Of a stretch of DNA of 64,000 nt, positions 34,971 to 46,704 are shown piece after piece. Position numbers and translations under genes: made by a program. The notes beneath the pieces were generated by a model. That model was given only the letters and a program-made list of their open reading frames with translations, did no database searches and was not told where the DNA came from. Source of the stretch: Eleginops maclovinus (lineage: Eukaryota > Chordata > Actinopteri > Perciformes > Eleginopidae); the NCBI RefSeq assembly GCF_036324505.1, contig NC_086365.1, forward strand, positions 4,646,655 through 4,710,654, given 5' to 3'. Each line of letters opens with the position of its first letter. Positions within the stretch are counted from its first letter, which is position 1.

Positions 34971-37900
34971 GTGGCAGAGCAGAGGGCTTTCGGTTAACAT
35001 GCCAGTTTATGTATGCATGGCAATTGTTCTGGTACAGACTTGCTTGCTATGGAAAGCATGGGTTCTTTGTTTTGCCTTATTAATGTTGCCCCATCAATTA
35101 TATTGCACTATGACTGCACACTCATCTGACCCTGAGTCAACCCTGCAGTCAGAGATTGTGAGTGCAAATTCAGACTCTGACTAGACAAAGCAAAACATAA
35201 AAACGTTTTGCATTACTGGCTCAGGTTTCATTCATGTATACCCTCTGGTTTGTATTAAACCACAGAGAAGCATACTAACTGTGGCTGTGCATAAACACCA
35301 GCAGGAGTTTCAGCCAATTGTGTGCTGTGATTGGAGCTGAGGAGCCCCCTGTCACTGGCAAGGAGAGATGTATCAATCACCGAGTCTCTGGCTGCAGCCT
35401 GGGCTCACTTTTGCTAAAAGTGGAGAAGGATGTGAACAAGAAAAAAGGGAGTAAATGGGGATGTAAATATCTGGAAAATAAATGGGGGTATGAAGAAGAA
35501 GGATAGTGAAAATAAGTGTGGGTAAAGACTTGCAGGAGAGAAAGACTGATTTCAGAGGAAAGAAATTGTTTTGAGGGGAAGTGAATGGTAAAAAGAACAG
35601 AAGATAGAAATACCCTGAGAGGAAAATCATTAAAAGAAGTAATTTTTGAACGCCTTTAATACAACACAGTGCTCCAGATGTTGTCATTGTGAGACATAAG
35701 CCAATTAAGGTGGGGTAGATGGGGTAGATGTATTCAGCATGCAATAATGCATGCATGATCCTACTACAGATGTAAAATATCACATTGCTAATGCTGAGCG
35801 TTACTGTGTGTCAATGTCAACTACAACAGAGATCCAATTAATTTCCCCTGCGTCTTCCTTTCAGTCTGCCTCACCTCAAATGTATACAAGCTGATTAATT
35901 CAGAAGAACATTCAACACATACGGAGCAGAAGCCAAGCATAACTGATCCCGGATACGCTGTGTACTACAAGGAAGAAAAAGCGTTATGATACAAATCAAT
36001 TGTCTGGCTTAGAAGTACCATTTGGATGGCAAATGGAAAAGGTTTCATCCTCTGCTGATAAGAAACACAAAGAACCCTTTGTCTTTTCTGCTTCTAAATA
36101 AATAGTGTTTGAGTGTCAACACCTTTTCAATGACTTTGCTCTATCTCAACCTGCTAAAAAAGCTGAGAACAAGAAGCAAAAGTGCACTCGATAGATGCAA
36201 AGGCCTGGAAGATAATACGTTTGGATCACAAAAGGCGTAAATGTATTCTTCAACCTTGCCGGGGCTCAACTGATTGAATGTCTCCCCAGATAAGGCTTTC
36301 CAAAAGATAAAAGGGAAATGCTCCAACACATTAATGATTAGTTGCTAATGACTGATCAAACAAAACATACTGCCACTAGTAAGCAATGCTCTAATGAAGT
36401 CAGCGGAATACTAAGCAATCAATAGCCTATCTTTTAAAGTCTGAGAGATATAAGCAAAGGGGAGGCGCTTTGGAAAGAACAGCTCGACATGATATGTGAT
36501 CTACGCAACAAAAAAAATACCCAAAAGTTTTCCTGTCGGGCTTGTAAATGAATTGGAGTGCCCTTTAAGAGACTTACACTTTTGACCAGAGATACACTGT
36601 GTAATGTCACAAACCACCTTATATAATGAATCAATGAGCCTTCTCTGTATTTTTGTCTCCTCTGCCCGCTGCTTTCTCTCTAACCAATGTTGACATTTGG
36701 CTCAAAGTATATCGATTCACGCTGGGAAGTGGAGCGCATATACACAACGACTCCAAGTGTGAGGTGGAGGGTGCGAAATGGGAACAAACTGCACTCAGTG
36801 GATCTTTTTAAGTCTGGGACTGTTCATTCAAAGCGCACTACAGTCTCATTGGTCAAGAAAAAGAGGACCATAAGTGACAGTTAATTAACCTCTGGAATAT
36901 GTCATGCCTTTTCATCAATAGCGTATTGTACATTGTAGACACAAGTGAATGTTCCTCTGAAAGTGCTCAGAACATAAATGTTTTCAAGGACATGTTATGA
37001 ATGAGGTTCCTATCTTCTGAAACTTCTCGAAGCATTGGAAAGAGAAAATATTTCATGGTCAGTAGTTATAGAAAAGCCGCACAAAGGACACTCAAACTTC
37101 TTCTGAATAGCATTTCATGCAACAGATTCTCATCAAAAGAAAATCTCAGTTGGATTATTCTCTGCAGATTGTCTCAGATTGCCGGTATTTCTTTCATTTG
37201 GTTGACTGGGAACATCTTTGCAATTGTACTAGCTTTGAGCTCAATTGACTTCAGATTGGTGAATATGTATAGCAGCGAGTCTTGAATAATGTATTGGAAT
37301 CAGACGCGTTCACTATCGTGGTGCAGCTCCGTGATAGCCGGGCACAGTGGCAATCTTTGATCTGAATCCAGAGCCTCAGATATGTTTAAAATAAATCACG
37401 GTTGGGGGAGTTAGGGGGAGTTTTTGTCACCTTAATGCATACATTTATTAAAAGCAAAATAATGGAGATAAGGTACCCCTAACCCTAGATGAATGTATAA
37501 AAAGGGTTTACTGTACCTCAATATGGGGGTTTTAATGGAAGTGTGAGGAGTAAATAGGTCATCGCAACAGGTCCAGGCTTCCTTCTCTCCAAAATCTAAA
37601 ATGAGAAGAGACAGGAAACACATAACTGATGATATATTTATATGATTCAATATGCATTCAATGTTACATTATCAATTCCTGCCTGATCGAAATGAGACAC
37701 TTCCATGCATAATAAAGCTATCATTTAGAACTACAACCCCCCTCTTTCTCCATATTCACTAGCACTGTTTGACTACAAATGTTAATCAAAATGTAGCCTA
37801 TCAAAGAAATGGCCATGCCCCTTGGCTATTTAAAAAAAAGATAAAAAGATGAAAAAGTTAATTCACTGTCAGTCCTCTATGATAAAGCAAACACAGAGAG

Positions 37901-39926
37901 AGGGGTAGATGAAGAGAGATCATTGGGAAATATGCAAATGAAGGTATGAATACAGATCAGGATTCTCCTCTGTAGGAGATGAATATATTTACCTCTCATC
38001 TACATGCTGATGAAAAACAATAACATGTTTTTTTTGTTGGCTTCGGCACTGTAGAGTATATATCGCTTTCATGGTCAGTTGTTTGAATTGAAAATAACCT
38101 CAATAGAAAAGAAAAACATGGACTGCAAACTCATTTACACCTTGTGTATTCAAATAGTCATCTTTACATATTCTCCAGGTGATTTTATACTAAAGTTTAT
38201 AGCCTCAGTGGTGGTCAATTGTATGCATTATACCACAGGCTGCTGCTAGGATATGAGAATAATTACCAGTTACTACATCCTCGGTAGAAATAGGTAAACA
38301 TTTGCTCCTGCACAACATGACAGGAACACAATTGAGTGAAGACTGCAGTCTGTAGTTAGCAAGGAATAAAGTGCATAAAAATCCTGCAGGTTTTTGAAAG
38401 GTGAAGTATGTGTCTGAGTCTGAGTGCAGTACGTACAGAAAACGTGGGTTTAGTGTTTTGCTCCGTTTCACCATTATTTGAGATTTGTTTTTAAGTCCTT
38501 TTAGACTAATAACTTTCCTTATAAGCTCTGCTGGCACACACCAGAGGCCCAATTGATCACAAGCATGTTTATTTCTGTTCTTTATACTTTGACTCACTAT
38601 AGTTATTTCCTTATTTTTCTGGTGGTTAGAATGAAACCCCTTGCCAGTGTTTTCCAGGGTTTGTGAAGGTAACCATAGTCAAAGCCTGGCACATCTGTCC
38701 CCGGGCTACCTTCAAGCATCAGCAGAGCGGCCACCAGGAAGAGAGGGAGGTTTATGGTCCTGAAGTGAAGAGTTTGCTCCCCTAACCCCTGTGGCATGAA
38801 CCTACTATATCTTTTTAATGAGCCTGTTACAGGCCTCAAGGCTGGTGGCCAAAGGAGATGGGGTTTTCCAGAGACCAGCTTGACATATGCGCAGGGAAGA
38901 AGCACTGACGCAAGCCCATAGATATCAACAGAGGACCTTTGAACCAACAAACCACATCACATCTATATTCAGTTCCACCTGGTAAAGGTGTTTGACTGCA
39001 TATTGCATTTACTCCCCTCTTGCTCCAGGGATTTCATTCAATAGGCAGCATACTATATCAACATGTGTTGCAGCCGGCTCTGTTTCGCAAATGCATACAC
39101 TTCTCTGCTTTCCCATTTTCCTCGTTGACAGTGTAATCTTAGTCTTTAGTTTAGCTATAGCTTAAGGTCTAACCTCAATCTGTCAGGTTTGTGACAAATC
39201 CATATTCATTTGGCTTCACCACATTGCATACATATGAGTTAAACCCTACGGTGGTAAACATCTCTTATATATCATATAATTATTAAAGCACTGAGCATAT
39301 GAATTATTTACCGACTTTCATAAGGTACTCTAAGGGTTTAACATTGCATGACATTAGGCCGAAAATGACTTTTCAAATATGAAAGAAAAACATTATTAAT
39401 CTTTCAAATTAAAAGCTGAATGCATAAGCAATAGTTTTCCCAATTGCTCATGTCTACACACACTGTTATGGCCTTACAATGCTCTAGTATGAGAAATGGA
39501 TAATATTACTTTTGTTACAGTTGCATTTTTGGCAAATCACAGATGAATATGGCAGTAAAATGAATGTGTTACTTCTTGTGATAAAACCATTGACATATTA
39601 CTCTGCCACATGATAACAAAAAAACATGAAGAAAGTCGGCAAAATAAAAAAATATAGCTCAGTTAAAGTGCTGGCAACACCAATGTAGACAGTAAAGTGT
39701 TTTATTGTTTAGAAATTCCACTTTTCACTTTTAGCTTCTCACTTTAAAGCAGTTCACCTCCGCAAAAGTGTTTCTTTTACTTTGTGAAAAAAATTAAGTG
39801 TTAACAGTTTGGCCGAAGACGTGATAAATACAGTGCTGTGCAAATGACTCATCTCTATCTTGTAGGTGCAGGACGCACTGTAGAACATTATTGGTTCACA
39901 CACCCATTTACTTCTACAAATGTCAC

Positions 39927-39944
39927 AAAAAAAAAAAAAAAAAA
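39927..39944. repeat. A18 homopolymer
   Basis: Eighteen consecutive A residues with no retroposon body recognisable to its left. Confidence 0.9.
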
Positions 39945-41059
39945 GGCTGAAACGTGTATGCAAATTCTGTAGAACTAGCTTGTTTCTTGTGCTGGAAGAC
40001 TTCTGACTGGTGGACATCCAGCTAATTATCGAGCTAATCGGCAAGCAAAGCTATGAGTCATGCATCAGTGTCCACAAACCTGAGCACTTGTGGTTCTCCA
40101 CCTTCTATGACTATGTGGGTTGAAAAAACAACCGCTTCTGTTTTGAGTGTCAGAATTTTGGTCTAAATTGACCTGCAATTACAGGTAGAGTGGTAAACAT
40201 GATCTTTTCTGCACTGTATTTGAAGGCTGTGTGACAAGGGAAGCTCAGTAAAAACCGATTCACTGTTGATTTGTTGTTATCTCAGAGTGCAGTTTTTTGC
40301 GAGTGTGCAACGCCAAGCAGCTGGGAGAGAGGAAACACATCACTCTTGAGAATAGATGGCCGTTGCTTGGGTCGCCCATATGCCTTGGCATCTGTGATTG
40401 ATGATAAAAGCTATTTTGTTCGACACAATAAATCCCTATGACCAAATCTCCTTTTTGTAAAGACTAATGTTTTCTAAAATGTTTTTCTTACTCTCTTACC
40501 AATTAGATGTTATGCTTCTACATACATTACAGATGGATTTTCAACATCTTATGGTTTATGTGTTGAGTGTTTAATGTTGTTCTGTTATAAATATTACACC
40601 AGTGATGTTGAGTGTGCTGTATAAATTTAAGGTATACCCTACATCCTGTCGGAGTTTGGTCCAGAGTCTTAATTTAAAAGCTGTCTTGCTGTGCTCCCTT
40701 TGGCTTTTTAGTGAGTCATCACCAGTGTTGGGTGTAACAAAAGTATTGGAGTTACAGTAATGCATTACTTTTTGCAGTAATGCAGTAATATAATGCATTA
40801 CTTCTGAAATGTGGGTAATATAATAGCCGTTACAATTCTCAGTAACGCAGTAACAACACATTTTAACCTGAAATGATGTGGTGTTTTGTTTCTAAGAAAT
40901 CACAAACACGCGAGACATTCCGACACCAGAGAAATAATTATGCCAGTAGAATAGTAACTCAGTAAGCCTGTTTACTGTTGGTTAAGAGGGCTGCAGAAAC
41001 AGATTCGCTATGGAGAACTGCAGACTCACAATGCAGAGCTGCAGACTCGGAGAAAAGAG

Positions 41060-41215
41060 AAGAAAAAGACAGGAGAGCGCGCAGGCCGAAGCAACAGAAG
41101 GTAACTTTCTCTGGGTCTGCTGCTTCAAACCCCGAGAAGTTAAGAGACTCGTGGGGGAGTGTTGAAGATATGCAGCCTCTGTCCTCTGTGGAATTGCCGG
41201 CTTTTAGAAAGCTTG
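41060..41215 (+). pseudogene. hAT transposase exon remnant, cut by LTR insertion
   Basis: The frame reads RRPKQQKVTFSGSAAS, then after an apparent frame disturbance VEDMQPLSSVELPAFRKLV, a close match to the hAT transposase segment after the BED finger. It is cleaner here than in the 22-kb copy. The reading is broken at 41216 by the solo LTR. The exon's right end (GTTAACACACCAATGACAAG, then GTGAGC) reappears beyond the insertion at about 41698-41723. Confidence 0.8.
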
Positions 41216-41686
41216 TGAGGTATATCTTGTAGCGAGGTTTGTGAAGATGATGAATAAGTCTCCGGAGACACCAGCTTGTATATAATAAGGTTTATTACAA
41301 CAGCATAGTATCATACACCAACACGGGCAATACGAAGTTCCCAGAGCCAATTGTGGAAGTCCCCCGAACAGTCTTTGTGCATGCAATTTATAGGACAAAA
41401 TGTGTGTGCGTGTCCAATGTGTTTGTGTGACCAAAGGGGATGTTCTATAAGACTGTGTACCCAAATAAGGAGAGATGTATGTTCCTCCAACATGTTTTTC
41501 TCTTACTCATCCTTGGAGGCCCTCTGACGTATTCCAGATGTTGTCATGCAACCTTCTATGGCACCCCAGATGGGACTTTCTAAACAACCTCTTCTCTGCA
41601 CTCTCTATGACCTCCAAGAGTGCCTAACTGTATATGAACTGATTTAACTACCTGTACATCTGAACAGATTTAATACACCACACTTG
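41212..41686 (-). mobile_element. Solo LTR, minus strand, inserted in the hAT copy
   Basis: The LTR itself is 41216-41682. On the minus strand it starts TGTGGTGTATT and ends ATATACCTCA, giving TG...CA ends with a short imperfect inverted repeat. It is flanked by CTTG on both sides (41212-41215, 41683-41686). The uninterrupted sequence in the sister element at about 22468 has a single CTTG, a natural empty site. Minus-strand promoter logic is visible: a TATAAAT box (41386-41392) is followed about 95 bases later by an AATAAA signal (41291-41296), as expected for U3-R-U5. No internal retroelement genes remain, so it arose by LTR-LTR recombination. Whether it is Gypsy-, BEL- or retrovirus-like is not decided. 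Confidence 0.88.
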
Positions 41687-42239
41687 TCAGCAAATCCCCG
41701 TTAACACACCAATGACAAGGTGAGCTAGCGAAAGAGACTCGTTCATATACAGCAGGTCACAGGGCCGTGCAGAGGCTCCACTAACATGTTATTAATAACA
41801 CACAGAGATGTCATGTTACCGGTATCACATATTATTCAGCCCACTTAAACGGAGCATGAGTTTAAAATCTAGCTCTTTTCCTAATGTTCAGCATGTACTG
41901 CCAGATAGATAGATAGCTTTAATTAATGAGCTGCAATAAACTACATTTTAGCATTAAAAGAAATACTTTTGCGGTTATTTTGGTGAAAGTAACTCAAAGT
42001 CACGCAAAAGTAGTGTAACGCATTACAGTTCAGAGACAGTAATAAGTAATATGTACTGTATTACATTTTGGAAGTAACTTGGCCAACACTGGTCATCTCT
42101 GTGTTTATAGTAAATTCAGAGACTCTGTGATTCAAGTGGGGAATTGTGTTGTTTTAAAACAGCTCAGGTCATAATTGTTGAGAAAATAAAGTTAGTTAAA
42201 ATTCTTCACCACCATGATTGCAAACTTTGTCTGCTGTTA

Positions 42240-42684
42240 ATGCAAAGGGAAGGGTAGAGCAGAGGGAGTTTTTAGAGCTATTATTTGTCCTGTTTGTGTA
42301 TAAAGCCCTAAATGGGCAGGGCCCCTCCTATGTTGCAGACCTCCTAATCCCATATTCTAGCTCCAGGCCCCTCAGGTCGGCTAACCTCTGGCTCCTGGTT
42401 GTCCCACACTCCAAACGCAAACTCAGGGGCAACAGTGTCGTTTCTATTGCAGCCCCAAGAGTGTGGAACATCATCCCCCTCCCTATCAGATTGCCCCCCT
42501 CCATTTAGTGCTTTAAATCCAGGAAAAACATACTTTTGTTCTTAAGCGTTTGACTCTTTATAGTGGCTTTGCTTATGTATTTGTTTATTTGTGTATATGA
42601 ACTCTGCTAATGTTTACGCCAGTGTTTCTTTTATTTATTTATTCTATGAAATGTGCTTTATAAATAAATGTGATTGATTGATTG
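42240..42684 (+). mobile_element. 5'-truncated L2-type LINE tail
   Basis: The 3' terminus is ATAAATGTGATTGATTGATTG, a short tandem tail typical of fish L2-like LINEs. Upstream lies the C-terminal end of the reverse-transcriptase ORF followed by about 160 bases of 3' UTR. The 5' end is truncated, and no clean target duplication was found. It begins about 150 bp right of the hAT copy. Confidence 0.8.
42250..42508 (+). pseudogene. L2-type LINE ORF2 C-terminal fragment
   Basis: The frame reads VYKALNGQGPSYVADLLIPY, then SSSRPLRSANLWLLVVP and SIAAPRVWNIIPLPIR before the stop near 42508. These match the 'KALxGxxPxYLxDLLxPYxPxRxLRS ... APxLWNSLPxxIR' pattern of L2/Rex1-like LINE C-termini. Only the last ~85 residues remain. 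No polymerase or endonuclease domain is present. Confidence 0.82.
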
Positions 42685-42691
42685 TTGCTGA

Positions 42692-43910
42692 AAACAGATA
42701 CTGCCATAAACAAAGCTATGAGAGAAAAGCAATCAACCAAAACAAGTAGCTGAAACACTAAAACACCCGAATAGAGTAAATGATCCATTGTTGTTAAAGA
42801 AACAACGGCAAAGATAATAAAATAAAAACAAAACTACACAGTTGCATTGCAAATTGCAGAAATGTTGACTTGCCTAATGTGTAAAGTGCATAAACGAAGA
42901 TTACTTTTAACAAAAACTTTGCAATTCACCTTGACTGCATGTCAATTTCAGTTCTCAAACACATGCACCTGGTTTGCATGCAGCTACACACGATTTCCTA
43001 ACCAACATGCTCAAATGTAATCATGCTCTCTCTGTGGTGTAATTGAATCTTGTTAGTGTAAAGGGAACATAACAGGCCCAAAAAGAGGTCTGCTTCGAAT
43101 ATGTGTTGGTCGCAGATCTGATGGGCCAAATAACAAATGGGATTACACGGTCTAGAGCTACTGCAAACACATCGGAGCAGGACTCGATGTTGTTGCTGTT
43201 AAACATATGATTATGTTGGCCAACATGAAGTGATAATGCATCGCTGAGAAGCAGGAGCGAGAGATGTTTAAGTCATGGTCAACGATAACCTGTCATCCAA
43301 GACCTCAAAGTAAAACCTGCTCATACAAGATGCAACCGGATCTCTGGGCTTCTGTAATTTAGGACTGGTATCAAGAAGAAAACATAGGAATGAATATAGA
43401 TTTCAGATTAATGGTATTCCCTGTAATACATCTATATAAGATAATATATAAAGGGGATTGAGGCTTTCATTATGAGCTATGTTAAAAAATGTAACGTCAA
43501 AAGAAAATGTATAGCATAATAATGTACATTTTACACGGTAGTTCTATGATAAGAAAAGTAATTTTATTTATCTCTCTTATGTTTCATTATTTTCTTATTT
43601 TAATTTAACATGCGTTTTTTTTTCATCCTGCGACACCAACTTTCATTTTTCCATATGGCTCAGTTCAAGGAGAAAAGAGAAAAAATAGGGTACACTCTTG
43701 GCACTCTATATCAAATTATGAATAAATAACCCAACATGCTGTTAGCCTGGGGATAAAACACACACTATTATCTCTCCCCCCCACCTAAAAAAAACCATGT
43801 TAATAGCCATAGCCTTAAACAGATGGCTGCATTGTCCTCTATATGTCAGGTCTGTCCCGCTTTCACAACCTTTGGCTGTGGCCTAAACCTTTCACTACTG
43901 CCTGCACATG
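42692..43910. other. Unique non-coding stretch without a gene
   Basis: AT-rich unique DNA with nothing I can support beyond short T and C runs (about 43614-43623 and 43775-43783). Confidence 0.5.
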
Positions 43911-43935
43911 TGACACAGACACACAAACACACACA

Positions 43936-43970
<35 letters not shown>
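43911..43970. repeat. (CA)n microsatellite with AAAC interruptions
   Basis: The array has AA-interrupted CA units on the left and a clean run on the right. The overlapping open frames at 43823-44110 are artefacts. Confidence 0.95.
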
Positions 43971-43971
<1 letters not shown>

Positions 43972-45180
43972 GAGTATTTTTTCCTCTCCAACACAAACAT
44001 GTTCTTTTTCTGTCTTTCTCCCCCGATATATCTCCTCTCTCCCCAAAAGCCTCTCTAATAAATATTAATGTCAGCTCCCATGTGGCGAGGCAGGGCTTAC
44101 TCACAGCCAAATGATCCTCACACAGAATAATGAAGCCGCTGGGATCCAGGTGAGAGGACAGAGGGAGGCTTGTGTAAGTCTGTGCCTTGTCAGGTAGGTC
44201 TCATCCATAATTTAATACCCGGGGAAGGAGATTGGAGATATAGGAGGAGACGTGAGGAATTAGCCCCATAACCTGGAAAAGACGTGGAAATGGGGGAAGC
44301 AAATGTAATGAGAGTAAGCCTGCAGGAGATTTAGTGCATAAACAGATCTGCAGCTAACTTGTGATTAAGTTGCAAATACATCATGCATACACCTGCTGGG
44401 AGCATTATACTTTGCCTGCAAGTAAATTGCAGGATTTCTGTTTATGCATTGATTTAGTAATATCACTCACATGCACCGGCCATTTCTAGCACGGGAATGA
44501 TCAACACGAAGACATCAGCAAACAACTGTCCACCACAGGAGATCCCAGAAGTCAAGCAATTCAGAAACTGTGGGTTTGTCTTGCCTACATGTGTCCCCTG
44601 TTGACACGTATAAACAAGACAAATGGCCCTGACAGCCACTGTGATGGACAGAGTGGTTGACAACTTCACATTTTCTGCAGATCAATCTGCCACCACGAAG
44701 CAGCAGTACACAGGCCAAACAATGGGACGTGGACAGGAAACCACTTGGCTATCGATCCAGTCGACCTCTGAACTGTACATCCTGACCTCGCTATAATCAC
44801 ACAGTGTGCTGGACAAATCTGGGGCGAAAACAAGCTTGGAGATCATCTGCTGCTCTTTTGGTAAAACTCTTTCCTCTCTAGTTTAGAAAATGAGTCAACA
44901 TTTACAGAAAGGCTAAGAGATATAAATGGGACCGCTCCAATGTGATGTATGGTGATAGATGAAGCTGTTTAATGTTAGATAAAGTACTGTTTTAAATGTT
45001 TAGCTATAGAGTGTTTTTGCTGCTTTTCTTAAATAAATACTCTTAATAATTCCCTCTACTGTTATATTATTTATATAGCAAAACTTGTAGTATAATGTTA
45101 TTCAAACAAAAACAGACAGAGACCAAAAGACATACACAAAGAAACATTGCTACCTAGAAATAACTGAGGGACAGACAGCT
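43971..45180. other. Unique non-coding stretch without a gene
   Basis: The part at 44060-44420 is motif-rich (AATAAATATTAATG, CATAATTTAATACCCGGGG, two TGTGATTAAGTTGC-like cores) and may be regulatory. No gene is supported; the overlapping minus frames at 44463-44718 are out of phase with any domain I know. Confidence 0.45.
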
Positions 45181-45217
45181 AATAATAACAAAAATAATAA
45201 TAAAAATCACAATAATC

Positions 45218-45243
45218 ATAATAATAATAATAATAATAATTAT
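45218..45243. repeat. (AAT)n microsatellite
   Basis: About eight AAT units that run directly into the left end of the MITE at 45244. Confidence 0.85.
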
Positions 45244-45568
45244 CAGGGTTTTTTAGAAAAATACTCTGAGGTCAATACTGTGGCGCTGAGCTTGTATATC
45301 AGATATATCAATTATTGGGAGAACATGACGCCATTATACAAGATGGCGCCGCGGACGTAAACAACAACGCGACTTCGGAGCTCAGTACAAACAAAGCTGT
45401 CTCTGCTGTCTGACGGTGGAGTAATTTTACCGCTTTTGACGAACAGAAATATTATTTTCTGGCATCACTTTGACATTTTACGGGGGAAATCAACAATTTG
45501 GTATGAGGGCGCACACCGACAGTAAGAGGGCGCAGCGAACCTTGTTACCCGGTTCAGACAAAACCCTG
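45244..45568. mobile_element. Short hAT-like MITE with CpG-rich core
   Basis: The left end CAGGGTTTTTTAG and the right end (minus strand) CAGGGTTTTGTCTG share a CAGGGTTTT terminal repeat, and CAG-type ends fit hAT. The flanks are ATAATTAT and ATAATAAT. Both derive from the AAT-rich surround, so the target duplication is suggestive only. The interior is unusually CpG-rich, with AAGATGGCGCCGCGGACGT at about 45340-45358. There is no coding frame. Confidence 0.7.
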
Positions 45569-45950
45569 ATAATAATACATTTTAATTGAATACCATCTTT
45601 TAAAACATAACCCAGTTAAAAAAAAACATTATAAAAAAATAGAAAAATTAAACAGAAAGTTGATCATCAGATATTGCACAAAAGCCCATCTGTTTGTGTT
45701 CAAATCTGGTCATTCCTTGTATCGTTCAGTGTGATTTGGTCAGGCAGTTAATTGGCCACGTATCTCTTGTCCCTATATAGTTGTAGCTCTCCTTGTTTAA
45801 GTCACTCCTGTCTGTTACTTTGATGGTGTGCGTGCATCTAATGGTGAGTTGTGATTATAAGTGATTATATGTTAGTTGTCAAGCATGCAATCTTAACTGT
45901 TGGTTGGATGCACCAATGTACACTTTATTGTTAGCTGACTTGCTAATTTA

Positions 45951-45968
45951 TGCTAATCGCGATTAGCA
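45951..45968. repeat. 18-bp perfect palindrome with two TAAT cores
   Basis: TGCTAATCGCGATTAGCA is perfectly symmetric without spacer. It is followed by further GCTAAT words at about 45971 and 46013. Confidence 0.85.
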
Positions 45969-46602
45969 CGCTAATACTGATGTAGCACAGTTTAGCCTCA
46001 TCTTGAGCTAGCTAATGCTATTTGTACAATAATGTATGCTGCATGTGTGCGGGCTATGTGTAAGCCTAATGTTAAGCTTCAGTTAAACTACTTCAAAAGC
46101 CACATGTAGCCCTGCTAAGCTAATACTACCTAGACTGGTTGCAGGCTGCAAAGTTATTGCAGGACATTATACACCTGTCTTTTCTGTGTTACAGAACCAC
46201 ACCTTACAGACCTTACACACCTATCTATATCTGTGTCAGCAGGTACACTCACTTCAGTACTCTGTGTTGTGGGTGTGAAGACTCAATAAATGACGACTCA
46301 ATAACATTTTTCTGGATGCCGTTTTCCCCCTTTGTGTTCTGATCGGACATTCTGTAGAGGTTGCCACCGGAAACAAAGTATCAGCATCACTCTCCACATA
46401 ACAATTCTTTTCAGATATCAAAATGATTAAACAATAATATGGCGCAAGGAATAAAAAAAGGTGGAATTGTGTTTTAACATTTTGGAAAGAGGACAAAGAT
46501 GTGGCTCGCCTGATAGATGGAGAGATGTGTTGATAGAAAAGCACCTTGTTGTTACAACAAAGAAATGCTTGAAAGTGAATCCCACGCTACTTCCCTTAAA
46601 CA

Positions 46603-46641
46603 ATGAATCATCTACATTGTAAATGATTCATCTACAATTCG
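46603..46641. repeat. Imperfect 20-bp tandem duplication
   Basis: ATGAATCATCTACATTGTAA is followed by ATGATTCATCTACAATTCG. The first 13 bases match with one difference. Confidence 0.7.
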
Positions 46642-46684
46642 TTTGTGAATGCCTCATACTGACACATGCAAAAGGTATGCGTGA

Positions 46685-46704
46685 GTGTGTGTGTGTGTGT
46701 GTGT
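46685..46704. repeat. Short (GT)n microsatellite
   Basis: Ten GT units. Confidence 0.85.

Larger units (their letters stand above)
32578..40714. other. Unique non-coding stretch without a gene
   Basis: About 8 kb with no credible gene. It contains motif-rich segments (32890-33130, 34800-34970), a short interrupted (GT)n at 33999-34028, a C-rich patch at 34535-34556, and a long purine-skewed tract at 35400-35660. It also has an IR at 35737-35754, octamers at 37932-37939 and 39958-39965, and an A18 run at 39927-39944. The open frames at 35373-35783 and 38205-38950 have no recognisable domain. Confidence 0.5.
40723..42091 (+). mobile_element. Second copy of the 22-kb hAT family, interrupted by a solo LTR
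   Basis: The left end is CAGTGTTGGGTGTAACAA and the right end reads CAGTGTTGGCCAAGTTACTT on the minus strand. The flanks GTCATCAC (40715-40722) and GTCATCTC (42092-42099) are a 7 of 8 target duplication. The body aligns by eye with 21990-23078 through the ACCAGAGAAA, GCAGAAACAGATTC, GGAGAGCTGCAG-like, CCGGCTTT and ACAAGGTGAGCTA landmarks. It carries a 467-bp insertion at 41216-41682 that the other copy lacks. It also has a deletion near 41,910 relative to that copy, next to a GATAGATAGATAG run. Confidence 0.9.

Noticed and set aside
35373..35783. 136-codon hydrophobic minus-strand frame resembling membrane segments
   Set aside because: It is the shadow of a purine-rich tract, which always reads as Leu/Phe/Ser on the other strand.
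4491..37939. Roughly 11-kb spacing between the first four POU octamers
   Set aside because: Spacings of 11,013, 10,733 and 11,695 look regular, but the next ones (2,026 and 15,773) do not. It is most likely coincidence.
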